Positions 10,688-22,138 of a stretch of DNA of 64,000 nt are shown piece after piece. Made by a program: the position numbers and the translations under genes. The stretch covers positions 372,001-436,000 of the forward strand of contig CP145425.1 of NCBI GenBank assembly GCA_036867785.1, given 5' to 3'. Position 1 is the stretch's first letter. Each line of letters begins with the position of its first letter. Source of the stretch: Plasmodiophora brassicae (lineage: Eukaryota > Endomyxa: Phytomyxea > Phytomyxea > Plasmodiophorida). The notes under the pieces were generated by a model. It saw only the letters and a list, made by a program, of their open reading frames with translations, made no database searches and was not told the origin of the DNA.

Positions 10688-13146
10688 ATGGCGACGACGA
10701 CGACGACGTCGCGACGTGCTAACGATGAGGACGACGAAGACGATTTCTCCGGCATGCCTGAGCTGGTTGCATCGGACACGGAGGAGGAAGAGGATGACGA
10801 CATGCCGGGCCTGGTGTCGACAGACACAGGGGACAATGACGACATGCCGGACCTCGTCGAGGGATCGTCATCCGAGGACGACCGCGACGAGCCGGAACCG
10901 TCGTTGTATTCGGATGGGGACGCCGACTCCTGCCCTGATCTGATCTCCGATTCCGACGACGACAAGGAGGATTCGGATGAAGCGTTCGTGTCACAGAATG
11001 GGTTCGCTCCGGATCCCAACATCGTGCCTCTTCGCAAGAGGCATCTGTTTCCACATCCGTCCTATCATGCGCAGGTTTCCTACGATAACGCCAAATGCGA
11101 CTTTGAACCCACTGGTGCGCTTCCATCGCTCCAGCGCAGCAATGAGAATGTTCAAGCCAGGCGTCGTCTTCAAGAGCATGCGGTTTGTGCGAACACTTCA
11201 TACTGATGATATTTGTTAAAGTACTAAGGTGGGCGGCTGCTCAGCAGCAAGGGGCGCTCGTCAGGGATCGGGTCAGTGGCACCAAGGCGGCTTCGCAAAG
11301 GAAGAAGACTCGAAAGCCCAGACGTCGCATGCATTCCCCCTCCCGGCCGGCAGCAGGGTCATCAGAAGCAGATCAGACGGTTAGGTAGTTGCTGTTCGTG
11401 CCAGCAACAGTCGTCGCTGACTGCCGGAACAGCAAATCAATGAGATGGTGAGGGCCAGAGAGGAGGAGAGGTTCAATCGCTTACTCGCCCAGGACTGGAA
11501 GGAGGATATCTACCCAGTTGGGCGATGCAACTGCGAGCCGTCGATCTGCATGAAACGGTCCAACCAACGGGTACGGTGCAATTCTCGGTTTGGGATTGTC
11601 CTGATACGAGGCGTCGCAGATTATACTCGGCTCGGAGGAGAGTTACTGGACCTTTACATGTGACGCGGATCCGACGTGCATCGCCATGTACCACAATGGG
11701 TGCCATCGGCATTTGCTGAACGATTTGAAACCCGGGGATCCTTGCGTTACTCCTGATTGCTGGGGGAAGATCAACTGGATTGCCAAGTATTCCATCGAGG
11801 AACAGCGCTTCGTGTATCAAAACCCCAGAGGCGGGCCAGTCACGTCTTCCGGTGTCTCCAGTGGTGGTCAAGTGGGACCGAAAAGCGATTCAGTGATACG
11901 CATGGCCAGCTCTCTGGGGAATGGTCGATGAGCTCATGTCTTGCTGCTTGCGACTGTAACCTTAATGACGTTTTCATAGGTACCGGCCAAGGGAACGAGC
12001 TGGACAAACAGACCCGGGACCAGGGGTCGTCGCGTAGAGGTTCTGGCACCGACAAGCCACCCGTCCCCGATAGCGAGGCCACTCAGGATCGTTCCAAACC
12101 GGTTCCAGTGCCCAGTGTCCCTGACGAGGACATGAAAGCTCCCCCGACAAAGTCCAATCGCCGTTCGTCGCGTTCGTAAAAGAGTTCTGACTGCTGTATC
12201 AGGGAGCGCCCCAGTAAGAGGGAACGAGCCGCCAACTATCGGCCAAAGGTACAGGAAACTTATGCCTTCTGGGCTGGTATGGTCGGTTGTGCAACTGACA
12301 ATGCGGTCTTTGTTCAGAAAGTTGTTGAGCCGACACCTGATATTCATCCGGTTGCTTTCGAGAGGGTGCTGGAGGACGACAGCAGGTTCACCGTTCTTCG
12401 ACATTGCGACGCAGAGGATGAGGTTCTGCTGCTGCTGCGTTTCACAATTGACACGCTGCGTTGACATGCACCATGGCAGGACGTCCCTCCACCATCCGAT
12501 AGAGCGAGGCGTCACCGTCGACCCAAGGCCCAGCAGAACCGGCGTCCTGCGATTCCCTTGGAGGATTTCGTCTCTGTAAGTGCATGATAACGCCCCGGAG
12601 GCTTTCCTGAACCTTTCGTGTCAAGTTGGATCTCGCTGCCCCCAGCCGCCGCCCTGACAAGGCCGCTATCATCAGCCGCGTTGCTGGCTTTTCAATTGTC
12701 GAAGGCGATGTCTCCGAATGCATTGCCGTCTGTGTCGTTCGTGCTAGACGTTGGTCGTGCATTGACGAACGGGTTGCAGGTGATGAACCTGACGGAAGAT
12801 CAACTTCGTCAAGAGAAGAAGAGCGTCATGCAAGCAATGGTTGCCGCCGGAGCCTGCATCACGCCTACGTTGGCCGTCTCGCTGCTGGAGAATCAAGGTG
12901 TTTGCATCTATGCAAAGTTCCCCGATGGGAATGTTGCCACGTCGGCGTACGCCTCACTCAGACTGAAATGGAAGCGCCGCTTCGCGATCCACTTTGTCGA
13001 AGCAATTCATTTGGGTTCGAACGACGGCCTTCCTGACACGTCGTCGGACCATGGTTGGTGTTGCACGTCAGACCGCGCCTGTACCGTGCTAATGACATGG
13101 ATCAGGAGGTGCGACCCCACTCCCGCCTGATGACCTCTCCCTGTAA
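10688..13146 (+). CDS. TTC3/DZIP3-like zinc-domain protein with acidic N-terminus
   Basis: I read one gene of about ten exons. Residues 1-110 are highly acidic with repeated S-G/D-M-P-E/D-L-V units (FSGMPELVASD, DDMPGLVSTD, DDMPDLVEGS). A basic helical part follows (QRKKTRKPRRR), then a Cys/His domain: YWTFTCDADPTCIAMYH, CHRHLL, CVTPDCWGKINWI. This resembles the zinc-binding region of TTC3/DZIP3-type ubiquitin ligases; no RING was seen. The C-terminal third is not recognised and ends SSDHGGATPLPPDDLSL. Supported introns include 11166..11221, 11924..11979 (both 56 bp), 12152..12202 and about 12425..12481. If the 12152 intron is not used the gene would stop at 12179 and a second gene would begin near 12203. 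Confidence 0.55.
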
Positions 13147-13676
13147 TGGGTCAGTCGCGCTTGCTGTCTATTATTGTATCAACAAACTATGTATTCGTGC
13201 CTATGCCGACTTGTCTCCGATCACCGCTCGTTACCCATTTGCATACGTCGGCCGTTGTACATATTGGCATGCTGTGCGCCGGGTCGTCATGATCGAGCGG
13301 CCACAGCGAACCCGAAAGCAACAATGGGCGCATCCGCCGTCGACGTTCCACGTCAGCGCCTGCGCCCGTGCATTACTGCCGCGCGTTGGGCCCATGAAAT
13401 GCACTGGACGGCGGGCGGCCGGCGCTCCAAATGCCACCCCGGGAGGAGGGGCGGGTTGGCGTATTAGATCGCGTCCAGTCCAAGTTGATGTCGCGGAGGC
13501 CGGGTTGCGATGGCCCCTGCCTTATGGGCACGCTGGACAGTGGATGGTGTCGATATCAGCCGTGTTCTGCCCCGCAACGTTGTCGCCCGGTTCCCTGCCC
13601 GAATGTCGCCGTTTGTGGCCATGCCATGCCGCTGCAACTGAGAGACGCCTAGCGCGGACGATGCTTGCACTGCGAC
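13147..13676. other. Unassigned stretch
   Basis: Several short open frames exist but none has domain or splice support. A plus-strand Cys-rich piece ending near 13652 (CRPVPCPNVAVCGHAMP) could be an upstream exon of the RING gene. Confidence 0.3.
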
Positions 13677-14033
13677 ATGTCGTTCGCCAAGAGCTTGGAC
13701 ATCGGGCCGCCATCGGATCCAGATTTCGTGTGCCCGGTCTGCTTGCAGGACAAGGTCGACGTGGCTGTGACCATGCCCGGCTGTATCCACCGTCTGTGCG
13801 TCCCCTGCTTTCGCCTGCTTCATGGTATCAAAGTACCGGGCGTCGACGTACGAGTCGTGCAAGAACTGCCAGATGAAGGCAGCGACTATGACTACGACGA
13901 CGACGACGACGATTCGCAGGATGGCAGCGACGGTGACGACGACGATGAGGACTATGTCGGGTCTCCTCGCTGCCCCATGTGCCGCAAGTCCTACGTGCCC
14001 GACTACATGCGGAAGCATCGGGCCGAGCAGTGA
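13677..14033 (+). CDS. Small RING-finger protein with acidic insert
   Basis: The ATG at 13677 starts MSFAKSLDIGPPSDPDF. A RING pattern follows: FVCPVCLQDKVDVAVTMP, then C-x-H-x2-C-x2-C (CIHRLCVPC), and finally CPMC near residue 105. Between the middle and last zinc-ligand pairs lies an insert of about 45 residues made almost wholly of Asp, Ser and Gly (DYDDDDDDSQDGSDGDDDDED). RING proteins normally recruit E2 ubiquitin-conjugating enzymes; the long acidic insert inside the finger is unusual. Total length is about 118 residues. An upstream exon is possible. Confidence 0.65.
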   Translation: MSFAKSLDIGPPSDPDFVCPVCLQDKVDVAVTMPGCIHRLCVPCFRLLHGIKVPGVDVRVVQELPDEGSDYDYDDDDDDSQDGSDGDDDDEDYVGSPRCPMCRKSYVPDYMRKHRAEQ

Positions 14034-14223
14034 CACCGATCGTGCAGATGCACTGCTCGATTCGACCCGCTGGCGACGTTGGGTGCGACAGTAAAACGGC
14101 GTCATTACCCGATACCGTTTCCAGTGTCACTGCGATCCCCTCACCAGCAGTGTCCTTCTGTGTGCGAACAGTCAGGATCTCTTTATCGGGGTCACTCAAC
14201 TGTGCACTTCTATCTGGGTCCTC

Positions 14224-15163
14224 TCATTTCAGACTGTCGTCCGAATCGAACGCGTCCGATGGCGGGTTCAGCGCCTGGAGCTGCGCCGACATCGAAGCAA
14301 TCTTGCTGTCTTTCAGACGCAACAACTGCTCCAACTTGTCGACCTGCACGACGCGGTTAACCGCCGACGGACGGGGGGAAACACGCGGTCGACACCGCCA
14401 CCTTCAGCTGGAGTATGTCGCTGGTCTGCCTCGCCTTGCGAAGTTGCTCGTCGCGATCTCTCTGCATCGCCTCCGTGTTCGCACACTTGTCGCACCGTTG
14501 CGAAGCGCGCCCGTACGTCGCCGGTGGGGACGCCTGCCTGTTCGGGGCGGTCATTGCACCCGGGGCGGCGTACGTCACGTCTTCAGCCTGCGCCAGATGA
14601 CCAGTCGCCATCGACTGCAACTGCTTCTTCTGCTTCTTGGTCTCGTACTCCCCCATCTGTGCTGGGCGTGTCATTTCACCCAATGACGCGTGGGTTCGCG
14701 TTTGAACTGGCCTTCTGGCGGATAAACAGCAGGACGTGCTCGACGGCACCCTTCCGCGCGTTGACAACGTCGTCGATATCCTGTGGCGGAACGGCGAACC
14801 CCATCCGGCGGAACAAGCGCTCTGGCCGAGCAATGCCACACTGTTAGCGCAAACGGGGAGCGGTGCTGGGCGGACGACGACACGAACTGTTGAGTGTGGC
14901 CCAGTTGTACGTCTTCCGGGCGATGGCGTTCGTCACGCTGTAGTTATGCATGTCGACGAGCTTCGGGTAGAAGTGCTGGACGAGTTCGGCAACCAGCACT
15001 AAGGCGAACCTGTCAGGTCACGTCGCGCGCAGCAGCAGCGCTGGACCAGACCGCCGTCGCTGAAATCGCGGCTGATGCTCCGTTTGGGCCGCGATAGCGG
15101 GATCTGATCCACCCACGTGTACAGGTCTTGCAGGACGGCATCGCTCAGATCGGGGCGGGCCAT
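14224..15163 (-). CDS. SPEF1: SPEF1/CLAMP flagellar CH-domain protein
   Basis: Spliced from the ATG at 15163, the protein opens with LQDLYTWVDQIPLSRPKRSI and SRDFSDG, the signature of the SPEF1 calponin-homology domain. It continues VLVAELVQHFYPKLVDMHNY, TYNWATLN, RLFRRMGFAVPPQDIDDVV and EHVLLFIRQK. The C-terminal coiled coil (DILQLKVDKLEQLLRLKD) also matches the family, which binds and bundles microtubules of the axonemal central pair and of cortical arrays. Introns are about 46-68 bp, with phases agreeing at every junction. Presence of this gene implies a flagellated stage such as a zoospore. The gene ends at 14224. Confidence 0.92.
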
Positions 15164-15246
15164 ATCGACAAGCCCGGTGCCGACACGACTGAGACTGCAG
15201 CAACAGGGAGACACGGGCGCTGGGCGCGCGACCCTCAATCGAAACG

Positions 15247-15247
<1 letters not shown>

Positions 15248-15281
<34 letters not shown>
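15248..15281. repeat. (CA)n microsatellite
   Basis: A run of 17 CA units lies in the short space between SPEF1 and the upstream end of the next minus-strand gene. Confidence 0.97.
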
Positions 15282-15282
<1 letters not shown>

Positions 15283-15319
15283 GGTTCACCAGCGTCACAT
15301 GGCCATGACACATATTAAG

Positions 15320-17745
15320 TTATTGATCTAATGACGAGAACATACGCAGCAACTCGGGGAACGTCGGCCTATCGTCCGGGTTTTCCATCCAGCACTCCTG
15401 GATGATCTGGGCAAGACAGCGATTAAGAGGCGAGAGGGATTACCAGTCGTTATGCGGCGCGTACCTTGGAGAAAGGCGTTTGATACGAGGGCAGCGCTGG
15501 GCGACCTTTCTGCCGCACGACGGTACGACGCAGTTGCTTCCGGGTTCGTAGCTGGACGAACGGGACCTGGAGCGTGCACAGGAAGTTGAGGATGCAACCC
15601 GCTGAGTACACGTCCGACTGGATCGTGGCACCTGACGAAAACACGTCACAAATGACGATACCGTCCAGATACGGGCGATACGCCTTACCGGATCCGTTCA
15701 GGACTTCAGGTGCAGAGTAACCGCTATAGTTTCGCTCGTCGTGTTCACGTTGGGCGCCACACAGCTCGACAAGTTGCCTTATGGAGTACTGCCCGAAGCC
15801 GTCGACGCGCGCCGTCATCGTCCCGTCGAACAGGACCGAGGCCGTCGTCAAATGACCATGGAACATTCCATTTGCTCCCAAATGGGCCATTGCAGCAGCC
15901 ACGTGCCTCATGATTCTACATATCGAACTGCGACGAAGCCCCCCGTTGTGAGAGGTGCCAGATTCTGCCCTCCATGCCGATCGTTGTACGAAATCGTATA
16001 CGTTGCCCATGGGCATCCACTCGGACACAATCGCCAAACCGTGGTCGAAGACGCTAACGCCAAGAGCGGCGACGAGGTTCTCGTGGCGCACATCGCATGC
16101 TCTGGAGGCCTGCATCGGCAAGGCGCGCGTTCAGAGGAGGACGTACGCGCACACGTGCAACGTATTACCTGCAAAGCGATCTCTGACACCAACGCGGTCG
16201 GGATACGATGCAGATGCGAAATTCGTATCGCAACGTCGTGGTGCAGCCACTTGCCACGTCGTGCCCGCCCTCCTGGAGCGATGACAGATCCAACGGCAGA
16301 CAGTTCCTCGAACGGAATACACCTGCCAACGATGGGTGAATCGTCTAGCCAGTTCGCAAATACGCATCGTCCGACGGGGGTACCATCTTGTCGGCGATGT
16401 TACTCTGTGGATGCTCGGGATGTCCTCGATGACGAACAGCGCGAACACTCTCCAGTCGACGGCTGCGAGAACGGGAGTGACCTCGGCCAGAACAATGGAC
16501 AGGACGACGATCAGATTGAACTGTAACGCAGGGTTAACCTGAGTGGAAGCCGGGAGCACCCACTGGGGATCCCACTTTGTCAAAGTCGATCTGCGTCGAC
16601 CAGCTGGCATCGATGTAGAACCCCCACAGCATTACGCCACGAATGATTCGCCCACAGCTCCACACCAGGAGAACCCAGGACATTGTCGTCACTCTGAGCG
16701 CAGGGACCTTCAGGTCCAACACAATGTCTCAGACGAACCACTGACCTCTTCTTGGCCAGTTCCGAATGGAACGGATAACCACTGATCACTAAAGGCGTGC
16801 GCGCGTTGAAAATCAGGCCGACCGTTCGCAGTCGAAGGACGTACGAAGGCAGAAGAACAGCGCAACTGAAACGATGGCAACACAGGGCAACGCGACGGAG
16901 AGCAAGAACAGGATCCAGCATAGCGCGTTCAGCAGAGTCGCCTGCGTTTCGGTCGGAGCAACAAGTACTTCTAACCCACAGGTACTCAGCGCCCCAACAC
17001 GTGCGTCCAAACGAAGGACGCGGCACCTAGGAAGTAGACGGCTTGGAGAGCGACGAGCACAGCGTTGAACACGTAAAACGCGCGAATGGCGATGGCGCGT
17101 ACCGATCGATGCGACACTTCGGCATGCGATGAACTCAGGTTGACGTCGAGCCATACGAGCGCGACTGGCACGCCATGTCAGCAAACGCCCACCATAGCGG
17201 TACGCGCTCTGATGCTTTCACCATAGATGTACAGCGACAGGAATATGAACTCAGGGGCCATAAGCATCACTTCCTGGATGCGACCAGCAATGAGTATCGC
17301 TGATGAGCGTTCCCAACCGACAGACGACGTGATGGCGACCTGGAGCGGGGCGTACTCCGATCCCAGCATGAGTATCGATGCAAAGGTCGCGAGGCGGACG
17401 ACGGCATGGACGGTGATCATGATGTACATGGGCGGGATCGTACCGCTCCTGTGTCGGGCACCGATCAGGCGACCGAAGCAGGGAAGGGGCGCGACGCGAC
17501 GCGATGCGGGACCCGTACTTGAGCTTCGCCTGTCGGTTCATCCGGTAGAAACGGCGCAGGCGCACCAGCCGGGCGACCGATACGCCGAGCACGGCCGCGT
17601 ACACGATCATGAGCAGGGCCAGGGCGACCGTCGCCGACGACACAGGCAGGATGTTCAGGTACGGGTCCCCGTCGCCCGACTCGCCGCCATCGAACATTGG
17701 CGCCTGGGCCCACGCGGCCCGACGCCACGCCATCACCATCGCCAT
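15320..17745 (-). CDS. Seven-TM receptor fused to degenerate TKL-type kinase
   Basis: About nine short-intron exons give an N-terminal membrane part with roughly seven hydrophobic helices, for example TVALALLMIVYAAVLGVSVA, YIMITVHAVVRLATFASILM, WILFLLSVALPCVAIVSVAL and FNLIVVLSIVLAEVTPVLAA. A cytosolic kinase-like domain follows. Its ATP lysine is Arg (DVAIRISHL), the HRD motif is HGHLTTASVL, and DFG reads DGFG, whereas the alpha-C Glu (SEIALQ), YSAPEVL and the C-terminal WMENPDDRPTFPELLRMF are typical. This suggests a signalling receptor with a pseudokinase. GPCR-TKL fusions are known in amoebae and oomycetes. The start at 17745 follows from frame only; the kinase end at 15320 is firm. Confidence 0.72.
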
Positions 17746-17937
17746 TGCGCGGGACGACCGAAAAACGATCCGGCGGCTGCCCACTACTCATCGCCCGACC
17801 GACGAACGCGTGGCGAATGGCGACCCCAAGTGAACCTTCACCGCAGACAGCCGCACTGCCGTTGTAAGCATCACGCGCGATGCGACCCCGTTTCACGTCG
17901 TCGATGCTGATGGTATAGGTTCACAGTTGCACCTTCG

Positions 17938-19100
17938 GTGAAGATCGCGAACCCGCCGTGGTTCCTTTGCCGCCGGACCCTCGAGCACATAGCGACGTCC
18001 GAAAGTTGTGGCGGAAGCGTCGCCCTGGCACGGATCCGGACGCGGGATGGTGGATCGCGCTGGATGCAGATTCTACAGGATGCCGTCCATGCTATGGCGA
18101 AAGGCACCCTTGTTATGTCGTTGCCTCGTTGACACCTAACCGTGCGCGGGCGTTCCGGACCATTCGCCACGGTGGACATCGCCAACCATGCAGACGTTGA
18201 CGTCCTTTCGATGAGTTTAATCTGATAGGGGACATGATGCAGTCGTGAGGTATCGCTTGATTTAACATGATGTGCTTGAGTGTTGCAGCATTGTGGGCGG
18301 TCACGTGCCCTGCTGTATTTGCCGTTGATTGATGATGAGCTTGCAGACGCGCTGTTGGCAATATCGATCGCTGATCCGTCTGGTCTGGCTCCGGCAGTGA
18401 ACGTCATGTTTTAGTTCTTGAGAACGTGCTGGAAGGTCGTCTGGAGGAAGTTCCATCGCTTAAGGGTGCACCACTGAAGATGTTCGTACTAACCTTCTCT
18501 GACTTCTCCATTAGCCTTGCCCCGTCTTTGAACTGATATCTCGTTTTGGGACGTTAATGATCTTCTACTCAGTGTTCTACTCCAATTGTCCAGTCTGGAA
18601 TGGGTTACCCCGCTTTGCAACCCGCGTTTTGGCGGCACAACCGAGTGAACTGAGCGAGGACGACGATGGCCGGATTTGGTGCCAGAAGAGCTTGGCTTTG
18701 ACGGCACGGTCAACATCAACAGTACTGGTGCGTTCTGTAGGTTACTCCCACGAACGCGGTTGGGTGCATCCAAGGTACTGGCATCGTGAAGAGCGCACAA
18801 TGGGCAAAGCGCACAATGGGCAAACGTGGTCCACGCGATCCCAGGTCGAAAGACACGGCCGGTGTCCCCGACAAGCGGCCTGTCGTGCTCACCGTATGTG
18901 GGGCACTTCACCTGCTGACACCGCATCGAGGACAGGACGCAAATATAGATTTACAGGCTTTCGAGTCGGCGGCGTCGCGAGGTTCGGCAGCCAGCCGCCA
19001 ACATGAAAAGAATGGCCTCAAACGTTTTCGTGCTTCCGGTGCGCCGTCAAGACAACTGAATCTGAACCTGAATTCGAGCTTGTCCGGACCCCGACGATGA
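17938..19100 (+). CDS. Unresolved multi-exon coding region
   Basis: Several consecutive plus-strand pieces look coding and are separated by possible short introns: a Trp/Arg-rich piece ending LQDAVHAMAKGTLVMSLP, a piece with LPLIDDELADALLAISIADP, a piece with EGRLEEVPSLKGAPLKMFVL, one with FYSVFYSNCPVWNGL, and a final basic piece with KRPVVLTVCGALHLL up to 19100. I cannot identify the family or fix exon borders, and a decayed gene is equally possible. Confidence 0.28.
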
Positions 19101-19127
19101 ACGGCGCGGGACGTAGACGGGACTGCC

Positions 19128-20122
19128 ATGCCGGCCGACCCAGTCGCTATGGAAGAACAACATGAACAGCTTGAAGAACACCCCGCCCGGCATGACGACA
19201 GCAACGAAGCTGCCGCAAACATGCTGAAGGGGCAAACGCCGATCCTTACACCTGTGACTCCTCCGCAACTGAACAGCACTGTCTACAAATGTGTGACAGA
19301 ATTCTTGACGAAGTACGAGGTGTCTCTTGATCGCAAGAAGGTGACAATAATGTTGCTTGTGGCAATATTCATGCATATGGTTTTTGACCCTTGAATGAGA
19401 ACAGACACAGCTGAGCCAAAAGTTCCCCTTCGTATGGGACACCAAGTGGGAACTGGACGGGGAGCTTGCGCTTCTATTCGTTGTCGGATGCTCCACCAAC
19501 TACATCTTTTAGGATGCCGGCGATGCGAGGGGCAACATCAAGGACAATGCTTCCGGTTTCGTCACAAAGTCCCTGAAGAAGTGGGTCGGACATTTCTTGG
19601 TTGACGGGACGGAGCACGACCAGTGTACGTTACTGAAGGCGCAGGAAGCGCATGCGGGCGTCATTCGGCATTCCGCTGCCAATGATGTGCGCGACGCATG
19701 CGTCCCAGCGGAACCGGCGGATTGTAGACCAGACCGCCCAACTAGGCCACGAGAGCAGCTGCTCTCGTGGCCTAGTTGGGCGGTCTGGTCTACAAAACAT
19801 CTCACCGGGGAAGCTCGTACCCCCCGACGATCGAGCGATGTCCGCCGCCTACCCGTGTAGACGACTCGCAGACCTGCTCTCGTGCCTGGCGCGTCCGTAC
19901 TATCTACCATCCTCCCCAAAACTCTCCGTCCACGGCGGACTTCGAGGAGGCTCGAACTCCCGTCGGTGAGATGTTTTGTAGACCAGACCGCCCAACTAGG
20001 CCACGAGAGCAGCTGCTCTCGTGGCCTAGTTGGGCGGTCTGGTCTACTAAGCTGCTCTCGTGGCCTAGTGGGCGGTCCGGTCTACAGGATGCAAGAGGTG
20101 GATGGATCTCAAAATCGTGGAA
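19128..20122 (+). pseudogene. Interrupted gene of unknown family, host of a mini-element
   Basis: The ATG at 19128 opens MPADPVAMEEQHEQLEEHP, followed by a helical region and, after a possible 52-bp intron, FPFVWDTKWELDGELALLFV. The next segment (KKWVGHFLVDGTEHDQCTLL, VIRHSAANDVRDACVPAEP) is nearly identical to an inverted copy at 20444..20715. Relative to that copy this one has a TAG in place of GAG near 19510, and a 364-bp insertion at 19723. Both make it likely to be non-functional in the 3' half. I do not recognise the protein family. The reading frame resumes after the insertion (GGATGCAAGAGG). Confidence 0.45.
19723..20086. mobile_element. Composite palindromic mini-element (MITE-like)
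   Basis: The element begins TGTAGACCAGACCGCCC and ends with the inverted equivalent GGGCGGTCCGGTCTACA. It is flanked by the 4-bp direct repeat GGAT (19719..19722 and 20087..20090). It contains a perfect 72-bp palindrome (19723..19794, arms of 36 bp), a second palindrome of 70 bp (19978..20047) and a partial third arm (20050..20086). The middle also has an inverted pair, AACATCTCACCG near 19797 and CGGTGAGATGTT near 19964. The inverted paralogue at 20444..20715 lacks the element and keeps a single GGAT, which is a natural empty site. No coding capacity. Confidence 0.85.
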
Positions 20123-20443
20123 GAGCGTCCGGATAATATAACCGAGTACCTGGAACCGAATCACAAGATTCTGTCAGGCCGCTTGTGGTTTGGCAGGTCA
20201 CGAGGTGCCTGCCCTGCACCGCAACCAGCACAAGGTGGGACCTCCATCACTTCGTTTCATGCAAGGCCTGGACGAACCCGAAAGCAGCAGGTTTGTCTGA
20301 AGTAGGTGCTCTGGCGACGCGATGTAATGTGATACGTGTAGGTTCGCAATGTTATATTTAAAGAGCAGCGTTTGCGAAAACGCTCTTGCAAGACGTGGGA
20401 GTGCTCAATCACTTCGGGGCCGTGCTGCTCAACTTTGCGAACG

Positions 20444-20715
20444 ACGATTTGAGATCCATCCACCTCTTGCATCCGCCGGTTCCGCTGGGACGCATGCGTC
20501 GCGCACATCATTGGCAGCGGAATGCCGAATGACGCCCGCATGCGCTTCCTGCGCCTTCAGTAACGTACACTGGTCGTGCTCCGTCCCGTCAACCAAGAAA
20601 TGCCCGACCCACTTCTTCAGGGACTTTGTGACGAAACCGGAAGCATTGTCCTTGATGTTGCCCCTCGCATCGCGGGCATCCTCAAAAATGTAGTCGGTGG
20701 AGCATCCGACAACGA
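20444..20715 (-). repeat. Inverted copy of the 19478..20119 segment without insertion
   Basis: On the minus strand this segment reads the same protein piece as the plus-strand copy (WVGHFLVDGTEHDQC) with only a few base differences. Homology begins at TCGTTGTCGGATG and runs past the GGATGCAAGAGG site, where the other copy carries the palindromic element. The segment is a fragment without its own start. Confidence 0.85.
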
Positions 20716-20825
20716 AGACAAAATATAACAGAAACGCAATCCATGTGGCGCACGAGGACCGGATTAGGCCCCAATCGGCGTTTGTATTGCATACAGATAC
20801 GGCGTCGATGGCGTTGCGCGTACAA

Positions 20826-22138
20826 TCAGGAACGGGTCCACCGCTTCTTGATAGTCCTGACAAATTCCCATCCCCAACGGGACTCGAGGAGCTGGACAAG
20901 GTTACTGCTCTCGCGCAGCCGAGCCAGATCCAATGCGGTGTGCCCGTACGCCTCTTGCGCGTGAATATCGATTCCGGGGGCTCTCAGCAGCAGCTCGACA
21001 ATGACGCGATGTCCTTGAGACACCGCCACGTGCAACGGCGTCTGCTTCGCATAACCACGCGTGTTAACGTCGATCCCAGGTGCATTCACCAGCGACATGA
21101 CGGTCTGGTTATGCCCAAAGTAGGCGGCCCAGTACAGCGGCGACAGCTGATCCTTGTTGCACGCATTGACGTCGATCTTGGGTGCCTTCAGCAGCACTAC
21201 GACTGCTGCATGATGTCCAGCCATGGCGGCCAAGCTGAGCGGCGTGCAATCGTGCTCGTCGCGTGCGTTGACGTCGATGCCAGGCGCATTGAGCAGCAGC
21301 CAAACGACGTCAGCGTTTCCGGCCGCGGCGGCCCAGTGTAATGGTGTTCTGCTGCGTTTCCGGCGCGCGTCGACGTCGACTCCCGGGATGTTTACCAGTA
21401 GCTCGACAACGTGCTCCTCGTTGTGGCGCACGGCCCAGTGCAGCACGTTGCCGTAGGTAGGGTCCCACTGTACGTTGTTGACAAACACGGCACTGACGGA
21501 CCCAGAAACAACCAGACCACGAAGATGGTCGACGATCGCCTCCTGTCGGCGGTTCCTGACGAGTTCACCCAGTCGGCACAAGCCATGAGAGGGTCCCAAG
21601 ACGAGCCGGAACACGTCCATGGACAAAAGGGGGCGCATGGCTGACAACTGACCCAAATCGTGCTGCCTCGATGCGATGATCTGTACGAGTAAAGACACGT
21701 CAAGGGAATGGGCCGCTTCCAGGAGCAGGCACTCATCCAGACAGTCTCCCGTGCTGAGCGTATCCTTGACCCATTGCTTAGCTTCCGAAATCTATTTCGG
21801 GACAATCAACGGCCGCCAGTGAGCAGGTAACAACGGTAGGGAATAATTACCTCATGCAGTGCGACGTTACTGACGAAATCCACGATCAGCTGTATCTCCC
21901 TACTGGAGATGTCGTACAAGTCGATAACGGCGACGTCGTCGTCTCCGACGAGTTCATTAACCAGAGCCCTAAGTATAGCAGAGTGTTCGACGATGGCCGC
22001 CGTCATCACGGGATGGCAGACATTGTCGCTAGAACGGAGCGTGACCACGCTGTGAACGAGGGGCTCGCCCTTCGCAACGGCGACCAAGGTGAGGCACACG
22101 CAGACAGCCCACAGGGACAGACGATGGTCAGTGGACAT
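20826..22138 (-). CDS. Secreted SKP1/BTB-like ankyrin-repeat protein
   Basis: Two exons (22138..21851 and 21791..20826) with a 59-bp intron encode about 417 residues. The N-terminus (MSTDHRLSLWAVCVCLTLVA) is a signal peptide. A domain resembling the SKP1/BTB fold follows: VTLRSSDNVCHPVMTAAIVE, then IDLYDISSREIQLIVDFV. About six ankyrin repeats fill the rest, with unit cores such as RTPLHWAAAAGNADVVWLLL and QTPLHVAVSQGHRVIVELLL, each followed by APGIDVN-type linkers. Secreted BTB/SKP1 plus ankyrin proteins are a feature of plasmodiophorid secretomes and could be effectors acting on host ubiquitin pathways; that role is inference. Confidence 0.8.

Noticed and set aside
19723-19794. Palindrome as a transcription terminator hairpin
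   Set aside because: Target duplications, multiple copies and an empty site show a mobile insertion; intrinsic terminators of this kind are bacterial.
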